NCBI RefSeq assembly: GCF_000379485.1
Contig: NZ_KB902277.1
Location: 248,001 to 312,000 of the forward strand
Direction: 5' to 3'
Length of the DNA: 64,000 bases
Source of the DNA: Wenxinia marina DSM 24838
GTDB lineage: Bacteria; Pseudomonadota; Alphaproteobacteria; Rhodobacterales; Rhodobacteraceae
Shown here: in pieces, positions 7,641 to 18,786 of the stretch
How the letters are laid out: the number at the start of each line of letters is the position of its first letter
Numbering within the stretch: position 1 is the stretch's first letter
Program-made: the position numbers and the translations under genes
Notes under the pieces: generated by a model
What the model was told of the DNA's origin: nothing
The model's input: the letters and a program-made list of their open reading frames with translations, nothing else
Databases searched by the model: none

Positions 7641-8666
7641 TCAAGGGAACACCGGTGCCAGCATCAGGCCCGCCGTCTCCTCCAGACCCAGCATCAGGTT
7701 CGCGTTCTGCACCGCCTGTCCGCTCGACCCCTTGCACAGGTTGTCGAGCGTGGCGACGACCAGCGTCCGGCCCGGGATGCGGTCGCCGATGACCCCGATG
7801 TGGCAGAAGTTGGAGCCCATGACGTGCCCCATCCCCGGCGCCTCGCCGAAGGGCAGGACGTGGAGGAACGGCTCGTCCGCGTAGGCTTCCGCCAGCCGCG
7901 CGTGCACCGCCTGCGGGTCGCCCTTGAGGTAGCAGGAGGCGAGGATGCCGCGGTTCACGGGCACGAGGTGCGGGGTGAACTGGATGCGCACGTCGCGGCC
8001 CGCGATGCGGGTGAACTCCTGGTCGAACTCGCCGAGGTGCCGGTGCCTGCCGCCCTGGGAATAGCCCATGACGTCGGTCGAGCGTTCGGCGAACAGCATG
8101 TTCTCCTTCAGCGACCGCCCGGCGCCCGAGACGCCGTTCTTGAGGTCGCAGACGATGTCGTCCTCGTCGATCAGCCCCTGCCCGATCAGCGGCCGCAGCG
8201 CGAACTGCACCGTCGCGGCGTTGCAGCCGGTGCCGGCGACGAGACGGGCGGTGCGGATGGCGTCGCGGTTGAACTCGGTAAGGCCGTAGACCGCCTCCTC
8301 CTGCAGCTCCACCGCGGCGTGGGCCTTGCCGTACCAGGTCTCGTAGCCCTCGGGCGTGAGGCGGAAGTCGGCGCCGAGGTCGACCACCTTGGCCTCGCGC
8401 GGCAGCGTCGTCACCAGCGCCTGGCTGAGGCCGTGCGGCAGCGCGCAGAAGATCAGGTCGATGCCGGAATAGTCGATCTCGCCCGCCTGGACGAGGTCCG
8501 GCAGGTCTAGGTGGCGCAGGTGCGGGAACACGGACGCCATCGGCTGCCCCGCCTTGCGGTCGGCGGCGAGGGCGGCGACCCGCAGCGAGGGGTGCGTGGC
8601 GATCAGGCGGACGAGCTCGGCCCCGGTGTAGCCGGAGGCTCCGAGAATGGCGACGGACTGGGTCAT
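7641..8666 (-). CDS. argC: N-acetyl-gamma-glutamyl-phosphate reductase
   Basis: A 341-residue NADPH-dependent enzyme of arginine synthesis, reducing N-acetylglutamyl phosphate to the semialdehyde. The N-terminal dinucleotide-binding loop is [10 protein letters not shown] (9-18). The active-site cysteine is in GTGCNAAT (Cys148), a variant of the more usual NPGCYPT seen in this group of bacteria. The C-terminus has the conserved [15 protein letters not shown]. The gene ends 14 bp from the repeat array, so the array may end its transcript. Other arg genes are not in view. Confidence 0.95.
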   Translation of the reverse strand: MTQSVAILGASGYTGAELVRLIATHPSLRVAALAADRKAGQPMASVFPHLRHLDLPDLVQAGEIDYSGIDLIFCALPHGLSQALVTTLPREAKVVDLGADFRLTPEGYETWYGKAHAAVELQEEAVYGLTEFNRDAIRTARLVAGTGCNAATVQFALRPLIGQGLIDEDDIVCDLKNGVSGAGRSLKENMLFAERSTDVMGYSQGGRHRHLGEFDQEFTRIAGRDVRIQFTPHLVPVNRGILASCYLKGDPQAVHARLAEAYADEPFLHVLPFGEAPGMGHVMGSNFCHIGVIGDRIPGRTLVVATLDNLCKGSSGQAVQNANLMLGLEETAGLMLAPVFP

Positions 8667-8756
8667 GGCGGTGATATATCCCTGACGGGCCGGCGTTTCG
8701 AGAGCGGTAGCACGCTCAAGCGTCGGCAGATTTGATCGAAGACAAGGAGACGCGGC

Positions 8757-9569
8757 TCAGGCCGCCTCGAAGTCGATCTTTCGTCGGAGGAACTGGGTCG
8801 CCCGGTTCGACACGTTCTTCGGATTGCCGGTCGTCAGATACCGCGTCTCGGTCCCGGCCCCGACCATCTCGGGCCGGCGCGTCAGGTAGTCGGCGAGGCT
8901 CTCTGCGACGATGTTGGCCTGGCTGAAGACGGTGACGCCCTCGCCCAGCGCGTCTTGGAACACGTCGGCGACCAGCGGATAGTGCGTGCAGCCGAGGATC
9001 GCGGCGTCCGGTTCGGGCATCTTGCGCTTCAGCGCGTCGACGTGGGAGCGGACGAGCGCCTCGGCGAGGATCATGTCCCCCTCCTCGATCGCGTCGACCA
9101 CGCCGCCGCAGGCCTGCGCCTCGACGTCGACGCCGATCGCGCGGAACGCCAGCTCGCGGCTGAACGCGCGGGAGCGGACGGTGGCGGGGGTGGCGAAGAG
9201 GGCGACGTGCTTGACCGCGACCTCGCGCGGGGGGGAGTTGTCGCCCCAGGTGCGCTCCGTCAGCGCCTCGATCAGCGGCACGAAGACGCCGAGGACGCGC
9301 TTGTCGCGCGGCACCCACGTCTCCTGCATCCGCCGCAGCGCCGCGGCGGACGCGGTGTTGCAGGCGAGGATGACGAGGTCGCAGCCGGCGTCGAAGAGGC
9401 GCGTCACGCCGGCGGTCGTAAGCTCGAAGATGTCGTCGGCGGTGCGCACGCCATAGGGCGTGTTCGCATTGTCGCCGTAATAGACCAGCGGCACGTCGGG
9501 CAGCCGGCGCTGGACCGCGCCGAGGACGGTCAGACCGCCGAGTCCGCTGTCGAAGATTCCGACTGCCAT
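8757..9569 (-). CDS. murI: Glutamate racemase
   Basis: A 270-residue cofactor-free racemase making D-glutamate for peptidoglycan. The substrate loop FDSGLGG (6-12), the first catalytic cysteine in ACNTAS (Cys70) and the second in GCTHYPL (Cys194) are all present. The start at MAVGIFDSG is the family start. The frame stays open 37 codons further upstream, but that stretch has no family similarity. An AGGGAAGGG-like ribosome site precedes the chosen ATG. It is on the same strand as argC, with a 90-bp gap to it. Confidence 0.94.
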   Translation of the reverse strand: MAVGIFDSGLGGLTVLGAVQRRLPDVPLVYYGDNANTPYGVRTADDIFELTTAGVTRLFDAGCDLVILACNTASAAALRRMQETWVPRDKRVLGVFVPLIEALTERTWGDNSPPREVAVKHVALFATPATVRSRAFSRELAFRAIGVDVEAQACGGVVDAIEEGDMILAEALVRSHVDALKRKMPEPDAAILGCTHYPLVADVFQDALGEGVTVFSQANIVAESLADYLTRRPEMVGAGTETRYLTTGNPKNVSNRATQFLRRKIDFEAA

Positions 9570-9790
9570 TGCCTGCCCTTCCCTCGCTCGCGGCGCCGCG
9601 TCCCGGCGGCGCCCGGGTGTCGCGGGCGCCGCCGGCACCGGAGAGAGGTCATAGGAGTGTTCGCGGAGGAAATCCATCATCGCCGTGCGAAGGTCGGGCG
9701 GGCGACCGGCGCGCGTGCGGGCGGGGGCACAGGGGGACCGCGCCGGGCCGGGGGGCGTACCGGCGCGAGGCGAGGCCGCGCTGCCACACC

Positions 9791-9821
9791 GCGGGGCCCC
9801 GGGTCAGGCCCGGGGCGGGTG
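9791..9821. repeat. Palindromic repeat, partial copy
   Basis: Only the right-hand arm is clear (GCGGGGCCCCGGGTCAGGCC and the following GGGGCGGGTG). A possible degenerate left arm lies upstream near 9740-9780. Confidence 0.6.
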
Positions 9822-9880
9822 TCCTGCGAATACGAGTGAGTGCCGTCTTCTAAAATGACCGGCCGACGGCGGTCCTTCGT

Positions 9881-9962
9881 CCCGCCCCGGCCCCGAGCCG
9901 GGGCCTCGATGGGTCAGAGACCGCCGATCCGGCGGAGCCCCGGGTCAGGGCCGGGGCGGGTG
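9881..9962. repeat. Palindromic repeat, full copy
   Basis: The left arm begins CCCGCCCCGGCCCCGAGCC and the right arm ends CAGGGCCGGGGCGGGTG, separated by about 30 bp. The arms are the same as those in the 6827-7627 array, but the loop sequence differs. Confidence 0.75.
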
Positions 9963-10030
9963 CGGGGGGCCGAAGGGCTCGCCCCGGCCGGCGCTGTCAG
10001 CGGCCAAGGCGGTGCGTTTCACCCGCCGGG

Positions 10031-10053
10031 GCGGTGGGTTTCACCCACCCTAC
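10031..10053. repeat. 23-bp palindromic repeat, copy 2
   Basis: An exact copy of 6755-6777. A degenerate version (GGTGCGTTTCACCCGCC) lies just before it at 10010-10026. The repeat touches the stop of the IorAB gene, and its palindrome could help end that transcript. Confidence 0.8.
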
Positions 10054-13000
10054 TCCGCCGCTGCCCGCGTCTCGCCTCCCGCGCGGATGACCGCCAGCAG
10101 CTCCTCCCGCCGCTTCGCCGCCCTGGCCGCGTTCGCCTGCTTCACCGGGCCGAAGCCGCGGATCTGCAGCGGCAGTTCGGCCAGCGCGACGACGGCGTCC
10201 ATCACCTCGGGACGGGCGAGCGGCAGGACCTCGTCCATGTCGCGCTCGTACTCGGCGATCAGCGCGCGCTCCATCCGCCGCTCCTCGGTGCGGCCGAAGG
10301 GGTCGAAGGCGGTCCCGCGCAGGCCCTTCATCCGGGCGAGCATCCGGTAGGCGGGCTCGATCCACTTCGCGGACACCGCGATCTTCTTCGGCCGGCCGTC
10401 CGCACCCTTGCGGGCCAGCAGCGGCGGCGACAGGTGGTAGACCCGCCGCGTCGTGCCCTCGAAGGCGGCGTCGGTGCGTTCGGCCGTCCCGAGATGCATC
10501 CGCGCGACCTCGTACTCGTCCTTGTAGGCGAGCAGCTTGTGGTAGCCCGTCGCCGCCGCCTCCTTCAGCCGGGGATCGTCGATCCGGTCGAGGAACGCGC
10601 GGTAGCGCCTTGCGAGGTCGTCGTCCTGATACCGGACGAGATGCGCCGCGCGCGCGGCGATCCGGTCGGCGAGCGACGTCTCCGCCGGCGCCTCCGGCGC
10701 CAGCACCTCCCGCATCGCCATAGGCTCCGCCACCGCCCAGCGGCCCACCTCGAAGGCACGGAGATTGCCCTCCACCGCCGCGCCGTTCAGGCGGATCGCC
10801 TCGCGGATCGCGTCGCCGCTAAGCGGCAGCATCCCGGCCTGCCAGGCGGCGCCCATCAGGATCGTATTGGCGTAGATCGAGTCGCCCATCACCTTCGCCG
10901 CCAGCTCGGACGCGTCGAACAGGGTCAGCCCGTCCCTCAGGCGCCGCTCCAGCGCCAGCGTCAGGCGCTCGGTCGGCAGGCGGAACTCGGTGTTGCGGGT
11001 GAAGTCGCCGGTGACGATCTCGTGGCTGTTGACGATGCCGCGGGTGCGGCCCGTCGTCGTCAGGCCCAGCGTCTTCGTCCCCGCGCTCACGACCAGGTCG
11101 CCGCCGATCAGCGTGTCGGCCTCGCCGGCCGCGACGCGGATCGCGCTGATCGCCTGCGGCGTGGCGCCGATCCGGCAGTGGATGTGCACCGCCCCGCCCT
11201 TCTGCGCGAGGCCCGCCATCTCCATCATGCCCGCACCCTTGCCGTCGACATGGGCGGCCATGGCCAGCAGTGCGCCGACCGTGACGACGCCGGTCCCGCC
11301 GACGCCGGTGATGACGACGTTGTGGGTGCCGTGGATGCGGGGCAGCTGCGGCTCGGGCATGTCCGGCAGGTCCAGCTCGATCCCCTGCCCCTTGCGCGGC
11401 TTCGCCCCCTCCAGCGTCACGAAGGACGGGCAGAAGCCCTTGAGGCACGACATGTCGAGGTTGCACGAGGACTGGTCCACCGCCCGCTTGCGCCCGAACT
11501 CCGTCTCCACCGGCACGATGGCGACGCAGTTGGACTGCACCCCGCAATCGCCGCAGCCCTCGCAGACGTCGGTGTTGATCCAGACCCGCTGGTCCATCTT
11601 CGGAAACGTTCCGCGCTTGCGGCGGCGGCGCTTCTCGGCGGCGCAGGTCTGGACGTAGATGATGGCGGTCACGCCGTCCTGCGCCTTCATGTGGTCCATG
11701 ACGCGGGGCATCTCGTCGCGGACGTGCTGCTTCACCTCCACCGGGAAGGACGAGCGGTCGAAATCCTCCTTGGGATCGTAGACCAGCGCCACCTCGCGCA
11801 CGCCCATCGCGAGCAGCTCCTTCGCGATTCGGCTCGGCTTCAGGCCGCCCTCGTTGGTCTGCCCGCCGGTCATCGCGACGGCGTCGTTGTAGAGGATCTT
11901 GTAGGTGATGTTGGTGTTCGCGGCGAGCGCGGCGCGGATCGCGAGAAGGCCGGAATGGTTGTAGGTGCCGTCGCCGAGATTCTGGAACACGTGCCGCCGT
12001 TTGCTGAACGGCGCCTCGCCGACCCAGTTCGCTCCCTCGGCGCCCATGTGGGTGAAGCCGGAGGTGTCGCGGTCCATCCACAGCGACATGATGTGACAGC
12101 CGATCCCGGCATAGGCGCGGGAGCCTTCGGGCAGCTTGGTCGAGGTGTTGTGCGGACAGCCGGCGCAGAAATAGGGCGTGCGGACCGCGATCTCCTCGGC
12201 GTTCTCGCTGCGCTGCGCCTCGACCACGCGGGCAAGCGCAGATTTCAGGTGCTCGGACGAGCGCCCCTCCTCGATCAGGATGCCGCCGATCTTCTCGGCG
12301 ATCATCACCGGGTCGAGCGCCATGCGCGTCGGGAAGAGTTCCTCCTCATGCATCCCCCCGGCGCCGCCCCGGTACCAGCCATAGACGCGGCGGCCCTGGC
12401 GGTCGTCGAAGATCGCCTCCTTGATCTGCACCTCGATCAGCTTGCGCTTCTCCTCGACCACCACGATCAGGTCGAGGCCCTCGGCCCAGTCGTGGAACGA
12501 GGTCATGTCGAGCGGGAAGGTCTGCGCGATCTTGTAGGTCGTGATCCCCATCGCCTCGGCCCCCGCCTCGTCGATGCCGAGGAGGGAGAGGGCGTGCTGC
12601 AGGTCCAGCCAGTTCTTGCCGGCGGCGGCGAAGCCGATGGTGGCGCCGGGCTTGCCCCAGACGCGGCGGTCCATCCGGTTGGCCCGCGCGAACGCCTCGG
12701 CGGCGAAGCGCTTGTAGTCGATCATCCGCGCTTCCTGCGGGATCCAGTGATCGTTGAGGCGGATGTTCAGCCCGCCATCCGGCATCGCGAAATCCTCCGG
12801 CGCGACGAACGACAGGCGGTCCCAGCTGCCGTCGACGACGGAGGTCACCTCGACCGTGTCCTTCATGGTCTTGAGACCCGCCCAGACTCCGGCGTAGCGG
12901 CTGAGGGCGAAGCCGTAGAGGCCGAAATCGAGGATCTCCTGCACGCCCGCGGGCGACAGGACCGGCATGTAGGCGTCGACCAGCGCCCAGTCGGACTGGT

Positions 13001-13469
13001 GGCAGACGGTCGAGCTCTCGCCCGTATGGTCGTCGCCCATCGCCATCAGCACCCCGCCGAAGCGCGAGGTGCCGGCCATGTTGGCGTGGCGCATCACGTC
13101 GCCGGAACGGTCGACGCCGGGGCCCTTGCCGTACCACAGGCCGAAGACGCCGTCGTACTTGCCCTCGCCCCGGAGTTCCGCCTGCTGGCTGCCCCAGAGG
13201 GCAGTCGCGGCAAGGTCCTCGTTCAGGCCCGGCTGGAAGGTGATGTCGGCCGCGGTCAGGTCCTTCCTCGCCTGCGCCATCGACAGGTCCACCGCGCCGA
13301 GAGGCGAGCCGCGGTAGCCGGTGACGTAACCGGCGGTGTTCAGCCCGGCGGCCCGATCCCGCGCCTTCTGCATCAGCATCAGCCGGACCAGCGCCTGCGT
13401 GCCGTTCAGGAGGACCGGACTTTTTGTCAGGTCGTATTTGTCGTGAAGACTGATATCCTGCCTGCTCAT
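10050..13469 (-). CDS. Indolepyruvate ferredoxin oxidoreductase, fused alpha and beta subunits
   Basis: A 1139-residue thiamine-diphosphate and iron-sulfur enzyme that decarboxylates aryl pyruvates to acyl-CoA. The N-terminal pyrimidine-binding region holds the GYRGSPLGA loop. CAGCPHNTS (near 435) begins the second ThDP domain. A cysteine-rich cluster follows near 630-660 (CEGCGDCG, then CNLDMSCLKGFCP) and would hold Fe-S centres. The gamma-type domain begins near 725 with GVGGTGVVTVGALL. The fused IorAB form is common in aerobic alpha- and betaproteobacteria. The divergent LysR gene next to it may control it. Substrate choice between indolepyruvate and phenylpyruvate cannot be read from the sequence. 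Confidence 0.9.
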   Translation of the reverse strand: MSRQDISLHDKYDLTKSPVLLNGTQALVRLMLMQKARDRAAGLNTAGYVTGYRGSPLGAVDLSMAQARKDLTAADITFQPGLNEDLAATALWGSQQAELRGEGKYDGVFGLWYGKGPGVDRSGDVMRHANMAGTSRFGGVLMAMGDDHTGESSTVCHQSDWALVDAYMPVLSPAGVQEILDFGLYGFALSRYAGVWAGLKTMKDTVEVTSVVDGSWDRLSFVAPEDFAMPDGGLNIRLNDHWIPQEARMIDYKRFAAEAFARANRMDRRVWGKPGATIGFAAAGKNWLDLQHALSLLGIDEAGAEAMGITTYKIAQTFPLDMTSFHDWAEGLDLIVVVEEKRKLIEVQIKEAIFDDRQGRRVYGWYRGGAGGMHEEELFPTRMALDPVMIAEKIGGILIEEGRSSEHLKSALARVVEAQRSENAEEIAVRTPYFCAGCPHNTSTKLPEGSRAYAGIGCHIMSLWMDRDTSGFTHMGAEGANWVGEAPFSKRRHVFQNLGDGTYNHSGLLAIRAALAANTNITYKILYNDAVAMTGGQTNEGGLKPSRIAKELLAMGVREVALVYDPKEDFDRSSFPVEVKQHVRDEMPRVMDHMKAQDGVTAIIYVQTCAAEKRRRRKRGTFPKMDQRVWINTDVCEGCGDCGVQSNCVAIVPVETEFGRKRAVDQSSCNLDMSCLKGFCPSFVTLEGAKPRKGQGIELDLPDMPEPQLPRIHGTHNVVITGVGGTGVVTVGALLAMAAHVDGKGAGMMEMAGLAQKGGAVHIHCRIGATPQAISAIRVAAGEADTLIGGDLVVSAGTKTLGLTTTGRTRGIVNSHEIVTGDFTRNTEFRLPTERLTLALERRLRDGLTLFDASELAAKVMGDSIYANTILMGAAWQAGMLPLSGDAIREAIRLNGAAVEGNLRAFEVGRWAVAEPMAMREVLAPEAPAETSLADRIAARAAHLVRYQDDDLARRYRAFLDRIDDPRLKEAAATGYHKLLAYKDEYEVARMHLGTAERTDAAFEGTTRRVYHLSPPLLARKGADGRPKKIAVSAKWIEPAYRMLARMKGLRGTAFDPFGRTEERRMERALIAEYERDMDEVLPLARPEVMDAVVALAELPLQIRGFGPVKQANAARAAKRREELLAVIRAGGETRAAAE

Positions 13470-13629
13470 TCAGCGCCTCCCGCGCCTGATGACCGCTTGC
13501 GGGCAGTATAGGTCAAAAGCGCTGACCTTTACACGTATTTCCCGCTGACACCGTCTGTTGATCTTGGGATGATAGCCTAAGTAACGGGCGGGCCAATGCG
13601 AGCGCTAACGACGAACGGACCTGATCGAG

Positions 13630-14541
13630 ATGGACTGGGACAAGCTTAGGATCTTCCACGCGGTGGCCGACGCGGGGTCCCTGACCCACGCGGGCGACGT
13701 GTTGCACCTCAGCCAGTCGGCGGTCAGCCGCCAGATCCGCAGCCTCGAGGAATCGCTGAACACCACGCTGTTCCACCGCCATGCCCGCGGACTGATTCTC
13801 ACCGAGCAGGGGGAACTCCTGTTCGACGCGACGCGCGCGATGAACAAGCGGCTGGAAACCGCCGCCGCCCGCATCCGCGACAGCGAGGAGGAGGTGTTCG
13901 GCGAGATCAAGGTCACGACGACCACCGCCTTCGGCACGCTCTGGCTCGCCCCCCGGCTGGCCAAGCTGTACGAGTTGTATCCCGACCTCAAGATCGACCT
14001 CATGCTGGAGGAGAGGGTCCTCGACCTGCCGATGCGCGAGGCCGACGTCGCCATCCGCATGAAGGAGCCGAGCCAGGCCGACCTGATCCGCAAGCGGCTC
14101 ATGGGCATCCACATGCGCCTCTACGCCACCGAGGCCTACATCGCCGCGAACGGCACCCCCGCCACGGTGGAGGAGATCGGCAAGCACCGGCTGATCTGCC
14201 AGAACCCGACCTCGTTCCAGGTCTCCGCCGGCAAGAGCCTGGTGGAATACCTGCTCAGCTACGACGTGCCGCACCTGTTCACGGTCAACAACTACTTCGG
14301 CGTGCTGCAGGCGGTGCGGGGTGATCTGGGAATCGGCGTCCTGCCCGACTACGTGGTCGAGGACTTCCCGAACATCGTCCGCGTTCTCCCTGAAGTTGAG
14401 TCGAACGAGGTGCCCGTCTTCCTCGCCTTCCCCGAGGAACTGCGCCAGTCCAAGCGCATCGCCGCCTTCCGCGACTTCGTGCAGGACGAGGTGATCGCGC
14501 ATCGCCGGCGCCAGCGCGCTCTCGAAGAGGCTGCGGAATAG
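13630..14541 (+). CDS. LysR-family transcription regulator
   Basis: A 303-residue regulator with an N-terminal winged helix (1-60, including LTHAGDVLHLSQSAVSRQIR as the recognition part) and a periplasmic-binding-like effector domain from about residue 90. It is divergent from the IorAB gene across 160 bp, the usual arrangement in which a LysR protein controls its neighbour. Effector residues cannot be named. Downstream is a small ORF with a strong terminator, which may share its transcript. Confidence 0.93.
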   Translation: MDWDKLRIFHAVADAGSLTHAGDVLHLSQSAVSRQIRSLEESLNTTLFHRHARGLILTEQGELLFDATRAMNKRLETAAARIRDSEEEVFGEIKVTTTTAFGTLWLAPRLAKLYELYPDLKIDLMLEERVLDLPMREADVAIRMKEPSQADLIRKRLMGIHMRLYATEAYIAANGTPATVEEIGKHRLICQNPTSFQVSAGKSLVEYLLSYDVPHLFTVNNYFGVLQAVRGDLGIGVLPDYVVEDFPNIVRVLPEVESNEVPVFLAFPEELRQSKRIAAFRDFVQDEVIAHRRRQRALEEAAE

Positions 14542-14575
14542 GCCCTCGCCCTCCGGAAGTGACGCAGGGTGAGCC

Positions 14576-14713
14576 ATGCACGCAACGCATGTCCGTTTTG
14601 TCCGTGCGCGTGCAGCAATCCGCTTGATCGACTCAGCGCTGCCGCCTACTTGGGCAGGTGAGGGCGATGCTGCTGCAAAGCGTATCATCCTCATACCTCC
14701 CTGTTGGACTTAG
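14576..14713 (+). CDS. Possible 45-residue peptide or small RNA ahead of purL
   Basis: An ATG with an AGGGTGA-like site just before it opens a frame of 45 codons. The peptide begins MHATHVRFVRARA and ends RIILIPPCWT. The stop codon abuts a perfect intrinsic terminator, so a short transcript probably ends here. It may encode a small protein, act as a leader peptide or simply be a small RNA; I recognise no family. The less extreme base composition here than in the flanking genes (for example CTTGATCGACTCAGC and AAAGCGTATCATCCTCATA) suggests an RNA function is as likely as coding. Confidence 0.35.
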   Translation: MHATHVRFVRARAAIRLIDSALPPTWAGEGDAAAKRIILIPPCWT

Positions 14714-14743
14714 GCCGGGCGCTGGTCGCCCGGCTCTTTTTTT
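14714..14743 (+). terminator. Intrinsic terminator upstream of purL
   Basis: GCCGGGCG pairs perfectly with CGCCCGGC across a five-base loop and is followed by TCTTTTTTT. It is the clearest terminator in the window and separates the LysR/small-ORF transcript from purL. Confidence 0.92.
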
Positions 14744-14888
14744 GGGCAGTCGGCTGTTCGGGCCGTCTCGGCCGGCCCCTTGACTTCGCTCGAAGAACGC
14801 GCCGCCCCTTCCGCATCCGCGCCCTTCAATCCCCGCGCGAGACGCCCTAAAGGAACGGCGACAGGGGACCGCCTTTGGGGACACGCGC

Positions 14889-17047
<2,159 letters not shown>

Positions 17048-17051
<4 letters not shown>

Positions 17052-17491
17052 GGGTCCGCCTCGTCCGTGATTTCGCGGTCTCGCCGGACCGGCTGTGGCA
17101 GAGCGCGACGGACCTCGGCCACCTGCGCCGGGTCTGCGCCGGCCTCGTGACCTTCGACGACTGCGTTCCCCGTGAGGGGCGGATCGCCGAAGGGGACAGG
17201 TTCGACACCGTCGTCCGCCTGTTCGGCCGCTTCCCGCCCCAGCGCTACCGCATGGAAGTGGCGGAGCTGGACGATGCGGGCATGCGCTTTCGGTCCGAGG
17301 AATCGGGCGCGGGGGTCCGCCGCTGGACCCACCGGCTCGAGGTGCGGCCGCACCCGAACGGCGCCCGGATGGAGGAGACGATCGACATCGACGCGGGCCC
17401 TGCGACGCCGCTCCTCGCCCTTTGGGCGCGCATTCTCTACACGATCCGCGGTCGCCGCCGGGCGAGGATCCTCGCACAGGGGACTGCCTGA
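17048..17491 (+). CDS. SRPBCC (START-like) domain protein
   Basis: A 147-residue protein with the alternating strands and C-terminal helix of the SRPBCC/polyketide-cyclase fold, which binds hydrophobic ligands in a cavity. It opens with [23 protein letters not shown], the usual first strand and helix, and ends with a long helix ([20 protein letters not shown]). It is translationally coupled to purL. The ligand and function are unknown. Confidence 0.8.
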
Positions 17492-17554
17492 GACGGCTTG
17501 AGCCGGCGTGGCCGCCGGCCTAGCGTCGCGGCAGATCGCCCTGACCGGTGCCGC

Positions 17555-18013
17555 ATGCCCCTCCTCCGTCCCGCCGCGCTCGCCGTCTGCCTGGCTCTCC
17601 TGCCCGCCGCCGCGCCGGCCTTCTGCTTTCTCGGCTGCGACGAGGAGAGCGAGGGCGCGGAGGCCGCGGCCGCCTTTGCCGCGGCGCTCGGCTTCGCAGC
17701 GCCCGAGGGGGTGGAGGTGCAGCATCACCTCGACGGCGGCTTCCAGGACGCGTTCTTCCAGTCGCGCCTCGCCGCGACTCCGGAGGGCCTCGCCACCCTC
17801 GGCGACCTCCTCGGCGCGGACCTCGCCGCCCTGCCCCCGGCCGAGGACACCCGCGGCTACACCGATGCCGACTGGTGGCCGGAGGCGCCGCCGGTGGGCC
17901 TGACGGGCGCCGACATCTCGCTTCCGGGCTGGCCCTACGCCGCGATCCGCGTGGCGCCGGACCCCGACGCGCCCGGCGCCCTGATGGTCCTGCTGTCGGG
18001 GAACGAGACCTGA
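17555..18013 (+). CDS. Exported hypothetical protein
   Basis: 152 residues. I place the start at the ATG that gives a clean signal peptide (MPLLRPAALAVCLALLPAAAPA), followed by FCFLGCDEE with two close cysteines. The mature part is acidic, with a DADWWPEAPPVG stretch, and shows no known domain. A longer frame starts at 17498 but adds only arginine-rich non-signal residues. It sits between the SRPBCC gene and bolA and is otherwise unrecognised. Confidence 0.65.
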   Translation: MPLLRPAALAVCLALLPAAAPAFCFLGCDEESEGAEAAAAFAAALGFAAPEGVEVQHHLDGGFQDAFFQSRLAATPEGLATLGDLLGADLAALPPAEDTRGYTDADWWPEAPPVGLTGADISLPGWPYAAIRVAPDPDAPGALMVLLSGNET

Positions 18014-18081
18014 GGGCCTCCCCCGCTTGAAGGCGCGAGCCCGGCGCAATACCTTGTCCACCGCAGACGAGGGAGCCCGCC

Positions 18082-18318
18082 ATGGCGATCACCGCCCACG
18101 ACATCGAGGACATGATCCGCGACGCCTTTCCCGCCGCCGAGGTGCGGGTCGAGGGCGACGACGGCGCGCACTTCTCGGCCGAGGTGATCGACGAGAGCTT
18201 CCGCGGCATGAACCGGGTCCAGCAGCAGCGCGCCGTCTATGCCGCGCTCAAGGGCAAGATGGACGGCCCCGCGGGCGAGCTGCATGCGCTGGCGCTGACC
18301 ACCCGCGCGCCGGACTGA
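18082..18318 (+). CDS. bolA: BolA-family protein
   Basis: A 78-residue protein with the BolA fold (class II KH-like). The conserved pattern is visible: EVRVEGDDGAHFSAEVIDESF, then RVQQQRAVYAAL and the final LHALALTTRAP. A histidine before the FSAEV strand fits the iron-sulfur ligand used with a monothiol glutaredoxin. The grxD gene follows after 53 bp, which fits the known BolA-Grx partnership in iron sensing and Fe-S transfer. Confidence 0.93.
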   Translation: MAITAHDIEDMIRDAFPAAEVRVEGDDGAHFSAEVIDESFRGMNRVQQQRAVYAALKGKMDGPAGELHALALTTRAPD

Positions 18319-18371
18319 CGACAGACACCAGCACCGCCCCGGCGTCGCCGCGGGCCGAGAAGGACAGCCAG

Positions 18372-18731
18372 ATGACCGCTCAGGACCAGATCAAGACCAC
18401 CGTCGACGCCAACGACGTGGTTCTCTTCATGAAGGGCACCAAGGCGATGCCGCAATGCGGCTTCTCCTCCCGCGTCGCGGGCGTGCTCAACTTCATGGGC
18501 GTGGAGTATGCCGACGTGAACGTCCTCGCCGACGACGGTATACGTCAGGGGATCAAGGACTATTCCGACTGGCCGACGATCCCGCAGCTCTACGTGAAGG
18601 GCGAGTTCGTGGGCGGCTGCGACATCGTCACCGAAATGACGCTGTCGGGCGAGCTGGACCAGCTGTTCGAGTCGAAGGGCATCTCCTTCGACAAGGCCGC
18701 GGCGGACAAGATCCGAGAAGCCAACGGCTGA
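18372..18731 (+). CDS. grxD: Monothiol glutaredoxin
   Basis: A 119-residue glutaredoxin with the monothiol active site CGFS (29-32) inside AMPQCGFSSRV, the WPTIPQLYVKGEFVGGCDIV segment and a C-terminal helix. It binds a shared [2Fe-2S] cluster as a dimer or with BolA and delivers clusters to apoproteins. The ATG at this position follows a short purine-rich site (AGGACAG). A strong terminator lies 13 bp after the stop, closing the purL-SRPBCC-exported-bolA-grxD group. Confidence 0.95.
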   Translation: MTAQDQIKTTVDANDVVLFMKGTKAMPQCGFSSRVAGVLNFMGVEYADVNVLADDGIRQGIKDYSDWPTIPQLYVKGEFVGGCDIVTEMTLSGELDQLFESKGISFDKAAADKIREANG

Positions 18732-18743
18732 CCGGCACGACCT

Positions 18744-18786
18744 GAGCCCCCGCCTGCGGCCACGCCCGCCGCGCGGGGGCTCTGTT
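18744..18786 (+). terminator. Terminator after grxD
   Basis: GAGCCCCCGC pairs with GCGGGGGCTC across a loop of about 19 bases, followed by TGTT. It lies 13 bp past the grxD stop. Confidence 0.75.

Larger units (their letters stand above)
9570..10049. other. Intergenic region with repeats
   Basis: No gene is credible between murI and the IorAB gene. The region holds a partial palindromic repeat (9791-9821), a full copy (9881-9962) and a copy of the 23-bp repeat (10031-10053). The rest shows no feature I can name. Confidence 0.7.
14542..14888 (+). other. Gap between the LysR gene and purL
   Basis: These 347 bp hold a 45-codon ORF and a strong terminator, described separately. The 145 bp after the terminator should carry the purL promoter. 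TTGACTTCGCTCG at 14779-14791 could supply a -35 element, but no good -10 follows at the right distance. Confidence 0.5.

Noticed and set aside
8757-9680. Longer murI starting at 9680
   Set aside because: The extra 37 residues precede the family start MAVGIFDSG and look non-coding.
9840-13511. Plus-strand frame of over 1200 codons opposite the IorAB gene
   Set aside because: The IorAB protein has clear cofactor motifs. The opposite frame is arginine- and aspartate-rich low-complexity sequence.
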